A stretch of DNA of 64,000 bases from Actinokineospora xionganensis (GTDB taxonomy: Bacteria; Actinomycetota; Actinomycetes; Mycobacteriales; Pseudonocardiaceae): positions 62,001 to 126,000 of the forward strand of contig NZ_JABVED010000012.1 of assembly GCF_014323725.1 (NCBI RefSeq), in the 5' to 3' direction. The notes below the pieces were generated by a model, which saw nothing but the letters and a program-made list of their open reading frames with translations, was not told where the DNA came from and made no database searches. Every line of letters starts with the position of its first letter. Position 1 is the stretch's first letter. The translations under genes and the position numbers were made by a program. Below are positions 18,227-27,602 of the stretch, in pieces.

Positions 18227-19954
18227 GTGTCTCCCACCACCACGGAGTCGACCACCCCGCAGTCGACCCCCTCAGCCCCGGCCCGCCCCAAGGCCCGCCG
18301 GGGTGAGGGGCAATGGGCGCTCGGCTACCGCGAGCCGCTGAATCCGAACGAGCGCGCCAAGAAGGACGACAACCCGCTGCACGTGCGGGACCGCATCGTC
18401 AACATCTACGCGCACGGTGGCTTCGACAGCATCGACCCGGGCGACCTGCGGGGACGTTTCCGCTGGTACGGCCTCTACACCCAGCGCAAGCCCGGGATCG
18501 ACGGCGGCCGCACGGCGACGCTGGAGCCCGAGGAGCTCGACGACGAGTACTTCATGCTCCGCATCCGCATCGACGGCGGCCTGGTCACCACGCGCCAGCT
18601 CGCGGTGATCGGCGAGGTGTCACAGACCTACGCCCGCGACACCGCCGACATCACCGACCGGCAGAACATCCAGTACCACTGGATCCGGGTCGAGGACATG
18701 CCCGCGATCTGGAACAAGCTCGAAGGCGCGGGCCTGACCACCATGGAGGCCTGCGGCGACAGCCCGCGGGTCGTCCTGGGCTCGCCGGTCGCCGGGATCG
18801 CCGAGGACGAGATCATCGACGGCACCCCGGCCATCGAGGAGATCAAGCGCCGCTTCATCGGCGACAAGGCGTTCTCGAACCTGCCGCGCAAGTTCAAGTC
18901 GGCCGTCTCCGGGCTGCCGGACGTAGCGCACGAGATCCACGACGTCGCGTTCGTCGGCGTCAACCACCCCGAGCACGGCCCCGGCTTCGACGTCTGGGTC
19001 GGCGGCGGCCTGTCCACCAACCCGATGATCGGCCAGCGCCTGGGCGCGTGGGTGCCGCTCGACGAGGTGGCCGACGTCTACGGCGCGGTGATCAGCGTCT
19101 TCCGCGACTACGGCTACCGCCGCCTGCGCCACCGCGCGCGCATCAAGTTCCTGGTCAAGGACTGGGGCGCGGCGAAGTTCCGTGAGGTCATGGAGGAGAA
19201 GTACCTCAACCGCAAGCTGATCGACGGCCCCGCGCCCGAGGTCCCAGCGGTCCCCTACGACCACGTGGGCGTGCACAAGCAGAAGGACGGCAAGTTCTAC
19301 GTCGGCGCCGCCCCGATCGTCGGCCGCGTGTCGGGTTCGGTCCTCGTGCAGGTGGCCAAGGCCGCCGAGCGCGCCGGGTCCACCCGGGTCACCTTCACCC
19401 CGCAGCAGAAGCTGGTCGTCCTCGACGTTCCCGAGGCCGAGGTTGCGTCACTGCAGACGGAGCTGGCCAAGCTGGGCCTGCAGACCGAGCCGTCGGTGTG
19501 GCGGCGCGGCGTGATGGCCTGCACCGGCATCGAGTTCTGCAAGCTCGCGATCGTCAACACCAAGGACCGGGCGATGGACCTGGTCGCGAAGCTCGAGGCC
19601 CGGCTCAAGGACATAACCGACGTCATCGCCGGCGAAAATTCCTTTGCGCCGATCTCGGTGCACATCAACGGCTGCCCGAACTCCTGCGCCCGCATCCAGA
19701 CCGCGGACATCGGCCTCAAGGGCCAGATCGTGACCGACGACGACGGCGCCCAGGTCGAGGGTTTCCAGGTGCACCTCGGCGGCGGCCTCGGCCTCGACGC
19801 GGGCTTCGGCCGCAAGCTGCGCGGCCACAAGGTCACCGCCACCGAGCTGCCGGACTACGTCGAGCGCGTGGTCCGCAACTTCGTCGCGAAGCGCGAGCCG
19901 GACGAGCGTTTCGCCCAGTGGGTCACCCGGGCTGACGAGGGTGATCTGCGATGA
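18227..19954 (+). CDS. sirA: Sulfite reductase (ferredoxin), SirA/NirA family
   Basis: Reduces sulfite to sulfide with six electrons from ferredoxin, using sirohaem coupled to a 4Fe-4S cluster. The 575 residues include two ferredoxin-like/haem-binding repeats. The cluster ligands are in ACTGIEFC (C-x5-C) and NGCPNSC (C-x3-C), and the sirohaem-binding RIQTADIGLKG follows. It starts at GTG with AGAGGA 6 bp upstream (18215-18220). The downstream APS reductase and ATP sulfurylase point to sulfite rather than nitrite as substrate. The 3' end overlaps the next gene by 4 bp. Confidence 0.93.
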   Translation: MSPTTTESTTPQSTPSAPARPKARRGEGQWALGYREPLNPNERAKKDDNPLHVRDRIVNIYAHGGFDSIDPGDLRGRFRWYGLYTQRKPGIDGGRTATLEPEELDDEYFMLRIRIDGGLVTTRQLAVIGEVSQTYARDTADITDRQNIQYHWIRVEDMPAIWNKLEGAGLTTMEACGDSPRVVLGSPVAGIAEDEIIDGTPAIEEIKRRFIGDKAFSNLPRKFKSAVSGLPDVAHEIHDVAFVGVNHPEHGPGFDVWVGGGLSTNPMIGQRLGAWVPLDEVADVYGAVISVFRDYGYRRLRHRARIKFLVKDWGAAKFREVMEEKYLNRKLIDGPAPEVPAVPYDHVGVHKQKDGKFYVGAAPIVGRVSGSVLVQVAKAAERAGSTRVTFTPQQKLVVLDVPEAEVASLQTELAKLGLQTEPSVWRRGVMACTGIEFCKLAIVNTKDRAMDLVAKLEARLKDITDVIAGENSFAPISVHINGCPNSCARIQTADIGLKGQIVTDDDGAQVEGFQVHLGGGLGLDAGFGRKLRGHKVTATELPDYVERVVRNFVAKREPDERFAQWVTRADEGDLR

Positions 19955-20109
19955 CCGAGCGCGCCACGCCGTTCCACTGCCCCTACTGCGGCGATGAGGA
20001 CCTGCGCCCGCAGGAGGAGCCGCAGTCCGCGTGGCTGTGCGCGAGCTGCAGGCGCGTGTTCACGGTGAAGTTCGTCGGGTTGAACCTGCCACAGGGGGTT
20101 GCGAAGTGA
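19951..20109 (+). CDS. Small zinc-ribbon protein (52 aa) in the sulfur operon
   Basis: A 52-residue protein starting with an ATGA overlap on the sirA stop and ending with a GTGA overlap on cysH. Two CxxC pairs (HCPYCGDEDL and LCASCRRVF) form a zinc ribbon, followed by a short conserved tail (TVKFVGLNL). Position and both overlaps imply tight coupling of sirA and cysH. Similar tiny ribbon genes sit in the same spot in other actinobacteria. The role is unknown; zinc or cluster sensing or a partner of sulfite reductase are guesses. Confidence 0.85.
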   Translation: MTERATPFHCPYCGDEDLRPQEEPQSAWLCASCRRVFTVKFVGLNLPQGVAK

Positions 20110-20789
20110 CCGAGTTGAAGAAACTCGCTCAATGGGCGGAAAAGGAGCTCGCCGAGGTCTCCGCTGAGGAAGCGCTTGCCTGGACCCGTGACACCTTCGG
20201 CGACCGCTTCATCGTCGCGTCCAACATGCAGGACGCGGTGCTGATCGACCTGGCGTACCAGGCGAAGCGCGAGATCGACATCCTGTTCCTCGAGACCGGC
20301 TACCACTTCCCCGAGACCATCGGCACCCGCGACGCGGTGGCCGCGGTCTACCCGGAGGTGCGGATCGTCAACGCCGAGGCCGAGCAGTCGGTGGCCGACC
20401 AGGAGGCCGAGTTCGGTCCGCTGAACAAGACCGACCCGACCCAGTGCTGCTTCCTGCGCAAGGTCGTGCCGCTGCAGAAAACCCTTGCGGGATATGACGC
20501 CTGGGTCACCGGTGTGCGCCGGGTGGACGCACCGACGCGGGCGAACACGCCGATCGTGCAGTGGGACGACCGGAACAACCTGGTGAAGATCAACCCGATC
20601 GCGGCGTGGTCGGACGAGAAGTTCAACGCCTACATCGCCGACCACGGGATCCTGGAGAACCCCCTCGTCAGCATCGGCTACCTGTCGATCGGGTGCGCGC
20701 CGTGCACCTCGTTGCCGAAGCCGGGCGAGGACGCGCGCAGTGGCCGCTGGGCCGGGCAGTCGAAGACCGAGTGCGGATTGCACGGGTAA
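20106..20789 (+). CDS. cysH: Phosphoadenylyl/adenylyl-sulfate reductase CysH
   Basis: Reduces activated sulfate to sulfite with thioredoxin. The 227-residue protein has the 4Fe-4S cysteine pattern of APS-using enzymes (QCCFLRK and GCAPC) and the catalytic C-terminal ECGLHG. The start is GTG at 20106, overlapping the preceding stop. Because CysN here lacks a fused kinase and no cysC is present in the operon, direct APS reduction is the expected route. Confidence 0.94.
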   Translation: MTELKKLAQWAEKELAEVSAEEALAWTRDTFGDRFIVASNMQDAVLIDLAYQAKREIDILFLETGYHFPETIGTRDAVAAVYPEVRIVNAEAEQSVADQEAEFGPLNKTDPTQCCFLRKVVPLQKTLAGYDAWVTGVRRVDAPTRANTPIVQWDDRNNLVKINPIAAWSDEKFNAYIADHGILENPLVSIGYLSIGCAPCTSLPKPGEDARSGRWAGQSKTECGLHG

Positions 20790-20794
20790 GGGAT

Positions 20795-21718
20795 ATGAAA
20801 ACAACAGAGTCAACCCAGGCTGTGAACAAGCTAGACGCACTCGATCGCCTTGAATCCGAGGCGATCCACATCTTCCGTGAGGTCGCGGGCGAGTTCGACC
20901 GACCGGTGATCCTCTTCTCCGGCGGCAAGGACTCGACCGTCCTGCTGCACCTCGCGGTCAAGGCGTTCTGGCCAGCGCCGGTGCCGTTCCCGCTACTGCA
21001 CGTGGACACCGGGCACAACCTCGACGAGGTCATCGAGTTCCGCGACCGCACCGTCGAGCGCTACGGGCTGCGCCTGGTCGTGGCCAGCGTGCAGGACTTC
21101 ATCGACGACGGCCGGCTGGAGGAGCGCCCCGACGGCACCCGCAACCCGCTGCAGACCGTGCCGCTGCTCGATTCCATCACCAGCAACAAGTTCGACGCGG
21201 TCTTCGGCGGCGGGCGGCGCGACGAGGAGCGCGCGCGGGCCAAGGAGCGGATCTTCAGCCTGCGCAACTCGTTCGGCCAGTGGGAGCCGCGCAGGCAGCG
21301 TCCCGAACTGTGGAACCTGTACAACGGCAGGCACCGCGCGGGCGAACATGTCCGGGTGTTCCCGCTGTCGAACTGGACCGAACTCGATGTGTGGCGCTAC
21401 ATCCAGCGCGAGAACATCGACCTTCCGTCCATCTACTACGCCCACCGGCGCGAGGTGTTCCAGCGCGACGGCATGTGGCTGACGGCGGGTCCGTGGTTCG
21501 GGCCGAACGCGGACGAGACCGTGCAGGAGCTGACCATCCGCTACCGGACCGTCGGTGACGGTTCGTGCACCGGCGCGATCCAGTCCGACGCCGCCGACAT
21601 CGAGGCGGTCATCGCCGAGGTGTCCGCGTCCCGGCTCACCGAGCGCGGCGCGACCCGTGCTGACGACCGCCTTTCCGAGGCAGCCATGGAAGACCGCAAG
21701 CGAGAGGGCTACTTCTAA
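20795..21718 (+). CDS. cysD: Sulfate adenylyltransferase subunit 2
   Basis: ATP sulfurylase catalytic subunit of the PP-loop family; makes APS from ATP and sulfate. The pyrophosphatase loop SGGKDSTVLLHL is present, with GGGRRDEERARAKER, FPLSNWTELDVWRYI and the C-terminal EDRKREGYF signature. The ATG at 20795 gives 307 residues. The stop overlaps the cysN start by one base (TAATG), coupling the two subunits. Confidence 0.96.
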   Translation: MKTTESTQAVNKLDALDRLESEAIHIFREVAGEFDRPVILFSGGKDSTVLLHLAVKAFWPAPVPFPLLHVDTGHNLDEVIEFRDRTVERYGLRLVVASVQDFIDDGRLEERPDGTRNPLQTVPLLDSITSNKFDAVFGGGRRDEERARAKERIFSLRNSFGQWEPRRQRPELWNLYNGRHRAGEHVRVFPLSNWTELDVWRYIQRENIDLPSIYYAHRREVFQRDGMWLTAGPWFGPNADETVQELTIRYRTVGDGSCTGAIQSDAADIEAVIAEVSASRLTERGATRADDRLSEAAMEDRKREGYF

Positions 21719-23058
21719 TGACAACGCTGCGCGATCTCCCTCCTGATTTGCTGCGGCTTGCCACCGCTGGAAGCGTGGACGACGGTAAATCCACGCTGGT
21801 GGGACGTTTGCTGTACGACACCAAGTCGGTCCTGGCCGACACGCTCGACGCCGTGCACCGTGCGAGCGTCGACAAGGGACTGTCCACTCCGGACCTGTCG
21901 CTGCTGGTCGACGGCCTGCGCAGCGAGCGCGAGCAGGGCATCACCATCGACGTGGCGTACCGCTACTTCGCCACGCCCAAGCGGTCCTTCGTGCTCGCCG
22001 ACACCCCCGGACACGTGCAGTACACCCGCAACACCGTGACCGGCGCGTCGACCGCGCAGCTCGCCGTGCTGCTGGTCGACGCGCGCAAGGGTGTGCTGGA
22101 GCAGACCCGCAGGCACGCGGCCGTGCTGGCGCTGCTGGGTGTGCCGCAGCTGGTGCTGGCGGTCAACAAGATCGACCTGGTGGACTACGACGAGGGCATC
22201 TTCGAGGTCATCGCCAAGGAGTTCACCGACCACGCCACCGCCCTGGGCTACCCGATCGGCTCGGTGCTCTCGATCCCCGTGTCGGCACTGGTCGGCGACA
22301 ACGTGGTGGACCGCTCCGCGCACACGCCCTGGTACACCGGCCCGACTCTGTTGGAACACTTGGAGAACGTGCCGGTCGAGCCCGACCCGCACCACGTCCC
22401 GTTCCGCTTCCCCGTGCAGTACGTGATCCGCACGAACACCGCGGAGCACACCGATTACCGCGGCTACGCGGGTCTGGTGGCGGCGGGCACGGTCACCAAG
22501 GGCGACGAGATCGTCGTTCTTCCGGCCGGCCTCCGCACGACTGTCGCGCGCATCGACACGCACGACGGTGAGCTGGACGAAGCGGAGGCGGGCCGCTCGG
22601 TCACGCTGATCCTCGCCGACGAGATCGACATCACCCGGGGCGACCTGATCGCCGCGGCGGTCGACGCGCCGGCGGTCACCGACGAGTTCGACGCGACCCT
22701 GGCGTGGCTGTCGGAGAAGGCGCTGAAGCCGGGCGCGCGGGTGCTGGTCAAGCACGGCGCGAGTACGGTCCAGGCCATCGTCGCCGACCTGCACGCCCGG
22801 TTCGACGAGCAGAAACTGTCCACTGTGGCCACTCCCGGCGCGTTGCAGCTCAACGAGATCGGGCAGGTCACCATCCGCACCGCCGAGCCGCTGCCGGTCG
22901 ACGACTACTCCGTCAACCGGCGCACCGGGGCCTTCCTGGTGATCGACGCGGCCGACGGGTCCACGCTCGCCGCGGGCCTCGTCGGAGCGGGCCTGTCCGC
23001 GCTGGAGACGGACCGGAGCACCACCGACGGCGATGCCGTCGTCTCGCCCGGTCCGTAA
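21718..23058 (+). CDS. cysN: Sulfate adenylyltransferase subunit 1 (GTPase)
   Basis: Regulatory GTPase that drives CysD. GTP-binding motifs are GSVDDGKSTLVGR, DTPGH and NKID, followed by two beta-barrel domains. At 446 residues it ends after the barrels, so the APS kinase domain of mycobacterial CysNC is absent. This supports an APS reductase pathway without PAPS in this operon. Confidence 0.95.
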   Translation: MTTLRDLPPDLLRLATAGSVDDGKSTLVGRLLYDTKSVLADTLDAVHRASVDKGLSTPDLSLLVDGLRSEREQGITIDVAYRYFATPKRSFVLADTPGHVQYTRNTVTGASTAQLAVLLVDARKGVLEQTRRHAAVLALLGVPQLVLAVNKIDLVDYDEGIFEVIAKEFTDHATALGYPIGSVLSIPVSALVGDNVVDRSAHTPWYTGPTLLEHLENVPVEPDPHHVPFRFPVQYVIRTNTAEHTDYRGYAGLVAAGTVTKGDEIVVLPAGLRTTVARIDTHDGELDEAEAGRSVTLILADEIDITRGDLIAAAVDAPAVTDEFDATLAWLSEKALKPGARVLVKHGASTVQAIVADLHARFDEQKLSTVATPGALQLNEIGQVTIRTAEPLPVDDYSVNRRTGAFLVIDAADGSTLAAGLVGAGLSALETDRSTTDGDAVVSPGP

Positions 23059-23087
23059 ACCCACTCCCCATCGAAAGGGCTCCAGCC

Positions 23088-24143
23088 GTGACCCGCTTGA
23101 CCAGACTGACCGCCGCGACCGCCGCCCTCTCCCTTCTCGTGGCAGGCTGCACGCGTGTCGAGTCGGCCCAGGAGCCCACGACGGGTCCCGACAAGGGCCC
23201 GGCGACGGAGCTGCGGCTGGGGTTCTTCCCGAACGTCACGCACGCGTCGGCGCTGATCGGCCTGGAGGAGGGCCTGTTCGCCAAGGAACTGGGCGCCACC
23301 AGGCTCGTGCCGACGAAGTTCAACGACGGTTCGACGGAGATGAGCGCGTTCCTCGGTGGTTCGCTCGACGCGGGCTTCATCGGCTCCGGCCCGGCCATCA
23401 ACGGCTTCGGCAAGTCCGACGGCAAGGCCGTGCGGCTCGTGGCGGGCGGCACGTCCGGCGGCGCGCAGTTCGTCGTCTCGGCCGACATCACCACGGCGGA
23501 AGATCTGGCGGGCAAGACGGTGGTCACCCCCGGGCTGGGCAGCACCCAGGACGTGGCGCTGAAGAAGTGGCTGGTCGAGAAGGGACTCACCGACAAGGTC
23601 GAGGTGACCAACCGGGAGAACCCACAGACATTCGACGCCTTCAAGAAGGGCGAGGTGCAGGCGGCGTGGCTGCCCGAGCCGTGGGCGTCGCGGCTGGTGC
23701 TCGACGCGGGCGGCAAGGTCCTGCTCGACGAGAAGGACCTGTGGACGGACGGCAAGTTCCCGACCACCGTCCTGTTGGTCCGCACCCAGTTCCTCAGGGA
23801 CCACCCCCAGACCGTGAAGGCTCTGCTGCGTGGCCTGCTCGCGGCCAACGACTTCGCCAAGGCCGATGGGGCGGGCGCGAAGGCCGCGATCAACAAGCAG
23901 CTCGAAGCGTTGACAGGCAAGGGATTGGCCCCCCCGGTCATCGACCGCGCGTTCACGACGATCGCGCTGGACCCGGACCCGCTGGCGGGCACCTTCCCGC
24001 AGTTGGCGAAGGACGCGGTCACCGCGGGTGTGGCGGCGAAGGAAACCGAGCTCTCCGGGTTCGTCGACCTGACCGCGCTCAACGAGGTGCTCAAGGCGGC
24101 GGGCAAGCCCGCGGCCGACGCAGCAGGCCTGGACAAGAAGTAG
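23088..24143 (+). CDS. ABC transporter substrate-binding lipoprotein (SsuA/TauA type)
   Basis: A 351-residue lipoprotein from GTG at 23088, with a signal peptide ending in LLVAGC and a lipidated Cys at about 21. The mature part is a periplasmic-binding protein of the NMT1/SsuA group: LRLGFFPNVTHASALIGLE, then GFIGSGPAINGF and AAWLPEPWASRLV. By context it imports sulfate, sulfonate or a similar sulfur source. The two genes after it encode its ATPase and permease. Confidence 0.88.
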   Translation: MTRLTRLTAATAALSLLVAGCTRVESAQEPTTGPDKGPATELRLGFFPNVTHASALIGLEEGLFAKELGATRLVPTKFNDGSTEMSAFLGGSLDAGFIGSGPAINGFGKSDGKAVRLVAGGTSGGAQFVVSADITTAEDLAGKTVVTPGLGSTQDVALKKWLVEKGLTDKVEVTNRENPQTFDAFKKGEVQAAWLPEPWASRLVLDAGGKVLLDEKDLWTDGKFPTTVLLVRTQFLRDHPQTVKALLRGLLAANDFAKADGAGAKAAINKQLEALTGKGLAPPVIDRAFTTIALDPDPLAGTFPQLAKDAVTAGVAAKETELSGFVDLTALNEVLKAAGKPAADAAGLDKK

Positions 24144-24172
24144 TGGACAACCGAGGAAGGCAGGCGAGGACG

Positions 24173-24967
24173 ATGACCGCGACGCTTGAGGCACCCGTGC
24201 CCACCGCTATCGACGCCGCCGTACGGCTGACCGGCGTCCGCAAGTCGTTCGGTCACGGCACTCGTGCCGTGACCGCGCTCGACGGGATCGACCTGACCGT
24301 CGCGCCCGGCGAGTTCGTCTGCCTCCTCGGGGCGTCCGGCTGCGGCAAGACGACTGTGCTCAACCTGATCGCGAAGCTGGACAAGCCGAGCGCCGGCTCG
24401 ATCGAGCTGACCACCACCCGCCCGGCCGTGATGTTCCAGGAAGCGGCGCTCATGCCGTGGCTGACGGCCGCGCGCAACATCGAACTGCCGCTTCGGCTGG
24501 CGGGCGTCAAGCGCGCCGAGCGGCAGGCCAAGACGCTGGAACTGCTGGAACTGGTGCGGCTGGGCGGTGTGGGCGACAAGCGCCCGCACGAGCTGTCCGG
24601 CGGCATGCGCCAGCGCGTCGCCCTGGCCCGGGCGCTGGCGTCGGCGATCTCCGGCAACGGCGGCAAGGCCTCCTCGCTGCTGCTGATGGACGAGCCGTTC
24701 TCCGCGCTCGACGCCATCACCCGCGACGTCCTGCAGGGCGAGTTGCTGCGCGTGTGGAAGGCGACGGGCACGGCGGTCGTGTTCGTCACCCACGACGTGC
24801 GTGAGGCCGTGCGCCTCGGCCAGCGCGTGGTGCTGCTGTCGTCCAAGCCCGGCCGGGTGGTGCAGGAGTGGGACGTCGACGGGCTGTCCCAGACCGCCGA
24901 GTCCGCCCGAATCGACGAGATCAACGCCCGCCTGCGCGAGGTGATCAGTAGTCATGCCGCAGCATGA
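24173..24967 (+). CDS. ABC transporter ATP-binding protein (sulfonate/nitrate type)
   Basis: A 264-residue ATPase. Walker A is GASGCGKTT, the Q loop is FQEAALMPWL, the signature is LSGGMRQR, Walker B is LLLMDEPFSALD and the switch His is in FVTHD. The MPWLTAARNIELPLRL stretch is typical of the SsuB/TauB group. Its 3' end overlaps the permease start by 14 bp. Confidence 0.93.
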   Translation: MTATLEAPVPTAIDAAVRLTGVRKSFGHGTRAVTALDGIDLTVAPGEFVCLLGASGCGKTTVLNLIAKLDKPSAGSIELTTTRPAVMFQEAALMPWLTAARNIELPLRLAGVKRAERQAKTLELLELVRLGGVGDKRPHELSGGMRQRVALARALASAISGNGGKASSLLLMDEPFSALDAITRDVLQGELLRVWKATGTAVVFVTHDVREAVRLGQRVVLLSSKPGRVVQEWDVDGLSQTAESARIDEINARLREVISSHAAA

Positions 24968-25838
24968 GACGAAACTGCGTGAGGACGAAGCCGCCGTCGA
25001 GGCCGGACTCGACGCGCTCGACACCCCGACCGGAACCACACGCGGTGCCGCCCGCCGCGACCTGCTGCGCCAAGTGCTGGCGCCGATCGTGGCGCTCGTC
25101 GCCATAGTCGGGTTGTGGCAGTTCCTCTGGTCTCGGGCGATCTGGCCGGAGTTCCAGCTGCCCGCTCCTCTCGCGGTGTGGGACCAGATCCAGACCCTGA
25201 TCGACAGCGGCCAGGTCTGGGAGTTCCTCTGGGTCTCGGTGCACCGGGCGGTGATCGGCTTCCTGATCGCGCTGGCGGTGGCGACCCCGCTGGGTCTGCT
25301 GCTGGCCAAGGTGCGGCTCTTCCGGGCCGCTTTCGGGCCGCTGATCTCGGGTCTGCAGAGCCTGCCGTCGGTGGCGTGGGTGCCCGCGGCGGTGCTGTGG
25401 TTCGGACTCACCGACGCCACGATCTACGCCGTCGTGCTGCTCGGCGCGGTGCCGTCGATCGCCAACGGGTTGGTCGCGGGTATCGACCAGATACCACCGA
25501 TCCTGCCTCGGGTCGGCAAGGTCCTCGGCGCGGGCCGGATCGACAACGCGCGCTTCATCCTGTTGCCCGCGGCCCTCCCCGGTTACCTGGCGGGGATGAA
25601 GCAGGGCTGGGCGTTCTCGTGGCGCTCGCTCATGGCCGCCGAGCTGATCGCCCAGTCGCCCCAGCTCGGATTCGGCCTCGGTCAGTATCTCCACAACGGG
25701 ATGTCGTTGTCCGACATGTCGATGGTGATGGCAGGCATCGCGCTGATCTTCTTCGTCGGTGTCGGCATCGAGCTGCTGCTGTTCCGACCGCTGGAGAAGT
25801 CGGTGCTGAAGTCGCGCGGGCTGGCGGGCACGCACTAG
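24954..25838 (+). CDS. ABC transporter permease (SsuC/TauC type)
   Basis: A 294-residue inner-membrane permease with a hydrophilic N-terminus of about 40 residues, six predicted helices and the cytoplasmic EAA-like loop (GRIDNARFILLPAALPGYLAGMK, split). The start overlaps the ATPase gene. It forms a complete importer with the two genes upstream. Confidence 0.92.
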   Translation: MPQHETKLREDEAAVEAGLDALDTPTGTTRGAARRDLLRQVLAPIVALVAIVGLWQFLWSRAIWPEFQLPAPLAVWDQIQTLIDSGQVWEFLWVSVHRAVIGFLIALAVATPLGLLLAKVRLFRAAFGPLISGLQSLPSVAWVPAAVLWFGLTDATIYAVVLLGAVPSIANGLVAGIDQIPPILPRVGKVLGAGRIDNARFILLPAALPGYLAGMKQGWAFSWRSLMAAELIAQSPQLGFGLGQYLHNGMSLSDMSMVMAGIALIFFVGVGIELLLFRPLEKSVLKSRGLAGTH

Positions 25839-26582
25839 ATGACTCCCCTGATCGCCGTCGCCCACGGCAGTCGTGACCCGCGTTCGGCCGCCACGGTGGC
25901 CGAACTGCTGGACGTCGTGCGCTCACGGCGGCCGGAACTGGACGTCCACGGGGCGTTCCTGGACCTGTCTCGGCCGCTGTTGACCGACGTGTTGACGCGG
26001 CTGCACGGCGAGGGACACCGCGAGGTCGTGGTGTCCCCGCTGTTGCTGGGCCGGGCTTTCCATGCCCGGGTGGACCTGCCCGCGCTGATCGATGAGACGT
26101 GCGCGCGGCTGCCCAGGCTGTCGGTGACGGTGACCGATGTACTCGGGCCTGATGCCCGCTTGGAGGTCGCCGCGTTGCGCCGGCTCGCGGAAACCGGTGT
26201 GGCGCCTGACGATCCGACCGTGGGCGTCGTGCTCGCGGCGACCGGGTCGTCGCACGCGCCCGCCAACGCCCGGGTGCACGAGGTGGCCGACCGCTGGTCG
26301 CGCGTCATGGGCTGGTCGGGTGTCCGCACCGCTTTCGCTTCCGGCACCGAACCCGGCGTGCCCGCGGCCATGTCAGCCCTGCGCGCGCTGGGAGCTCAGC
26401 GAATCGCTGTGGCGTCGTGGTTTCTGGCGCCCGGTCTGCTGCCGGACCGCGTCGCGGCCCGGGCTCGGGGCATCGACCCGGGCGTCGTCATCGCCGCGCC
26501 CCTCGGATCCGCCGTCGAGGTGGCCGATCTGGTGTTGGACCGCTACGACGAATCGCGGCTTGCGAGCCTCCGCACGGCCTGA
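25839..26582 (+). CDS. Sirohydrochlorin chelatase / CbiX-SirB family
   Basis: Inserts iron into sirohydrochlorin to make sirohaem, the cofactor of the sulfite reductase in this operon. The 247-residue protein has two CbiX-like repeats; metal-binding residues include the His in IAVAHGSRDPR, and GHREVVVSPLLLG follows. It begins at the base after the permease stop, so it is the last gene of the operon. Cobalt chelation cannot be excluded, but context favours iron. Confidence 0.88.
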   Translation: MTPLIAVAHGSRDPRSAATVAELLDVVRSRRPELDVHGAFLDLSRPLLTDVLTRLHGEGHREVVVSPLLLGRAFHARVDLPALIDETCARLPRLSVTVTDVLGPDARLEVAALRRLAETGVAPDDPTVGVVLAATGSSHAPANARVHEVADRWSRVMGWSGVRTAFASGTEPGVPAAMSALRALGAQRIAVASWFLAPGLLPDRVAARARGIDPGVVIAAPLGSAVEVADLVLDRYDESRLASLRTA

Positions 26583-26655
26583 AACAGGTTCGGGTAATCG
26601 GGCGTAACACATATCCACCCGCCTGGCCTTAGGCCGATAGCCGTGCGCCACCTGT

Positions 26656-26682
26656 CGTGGGCCAGTCGAGTGGTGGCCCACG
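26656..26682 (+). terminator. Hairpin terminator after the sulfur operon
   Basis: CGTGGGCCA (26656-26664) pairs perfectly with TGGCCCACG (26674-26682) across a 9-nt loop, 73 bp after the chelatase stop. A short T-rich stretch (TTGTTCG) follows. The other 200 bp of this ~300-bp spacer hold a promoter (next entry) and nothing else I recognise. Confidence 0.6.
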
Positions 26683-26788
26683 TTGTTCGTCGGCGACCGC
26701 CACCCGAGTGGCGCAACTGTCCGGCAGTGATCAAAACGCGCTGTCGTCGGATAGTTGCCGACCATGACTTTGTGTTAAACGTGAAAAC

Positions 26789-26817
26789 TTGACCGCGAGG
26801 CTACTCGAAAGTAACTA
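26789..26817 (+). promoter_or_regulatory. Sigma70-like promoter of the secreted protein gene
   Basis: TTGACC at 26789-26794 and TAACTA at 26812-26817 are separated by 17 bp, the ideal spacing for a housekeeping promoter. The region is A/T-rich against its surroundings. It lies 65 bp upstream of the start at 26882. Confidence 0.6.
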
Positions 26818-26881
26818 TCTCGTTGCCGCGGCTGATCCACCCCGAACCGTTGTCCCCCCAGCACATTCGAGGTGACCAGAT

Positions 26882-27505
26882 ATGAATTCGACCTTACGTC
26901 GAGCCCTTTCCATCGCAGTTCTCGCGGTGGTTCCGATCCTGGCGTTCGCACCGGTCGCGGCCGCCGTGCCGACGACAGTCAACTTCGACTGCCGAGGCGA
27001 CAGCCCGGCGGGTGCGCAGTACTTCACCCTGCAGCAAGGCGCGGAGGTGACCGCCCCCGCCACCGTCGCCCCCGGCGGCGCGTTGACCATCGTGATCGAC
27101 CCGGCGCCGAACACGGTTCCGGCCAAGGTCAACGGTTACACCGTCAAGCGGGTGCACACCATGGCGCTCAAGGTGCCGATTCCGGCGAACTCCACCTATG
27201 TCTCCGCCACCCTGTCCGGCGGGTCGAACGTGGGCACGACGAACATCAGTGTTTCCAACGGAATCGCGACGATCACCGCGTCCGGCCCGATCGCGGGCGG
27301 CTCCACGTTCGAACTGCCCACGGTGACGGCGAACCTCACCGCGGGGTCGTCCGGCACGATCCAGACCAAGCTCTACGGCACGAGCTACACCAACCCGGGT
27401 CTCACGTTCACCGCCGTGGTCGGCTCCTTCTTCGGCGACATGAATGTCCCGACGAAGTGCTACCCGAACCCCAACCCGGTCATCACCACCACAACGATCG
27501 GATAG
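26882..27505 (+). CDS. Secreted protein of unknown function
   Basis: A 207-residue protein with a Sec signal peptide (basic MNSTLRRAL, hydrophobic core, cleavage after APVAAA). The mature part is Thr/Ser/Gly/Val-rich beta protein with two cysteines (FDCRG near its start and TKCYP near its end) that may form a disulfide. It ends in a Pro/Asn/Thr-rich tail. It resembles secreted immunoglobulin-like or adhesin-like domains of actinomycetes in composition, but I cannot name a family. It has its own strong-looking promoter. Confidence 0.75.
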   Translation: MNSTLRRALSIAVLAVVPILAFAPVAAAVPTTVNFDCRGDSPAGAQYFTLQQGAEVTAPATVAPGGALTIVIDPAPNTVPAKVNGYTVKRVHTMALKVPIPANSTYVSATLSGGSNVGTTNISVSNGIATITASGPIAGGSTFELPTVTANLTAGSSGTIQTKLYGTSYTNPGLTFTAVVGSFFGDMNVPTKCYPNPNPVITTTTIG

Positions 27506-27602
27506 CAACCCCAACCAGCGATGCCGAGCCGCCCCTGCGACGGCTCGGCACCGCTGTGTCAGGCAGTACCATTCGACGTCACGCGTCCGTCGGCCACCGC
27601 TG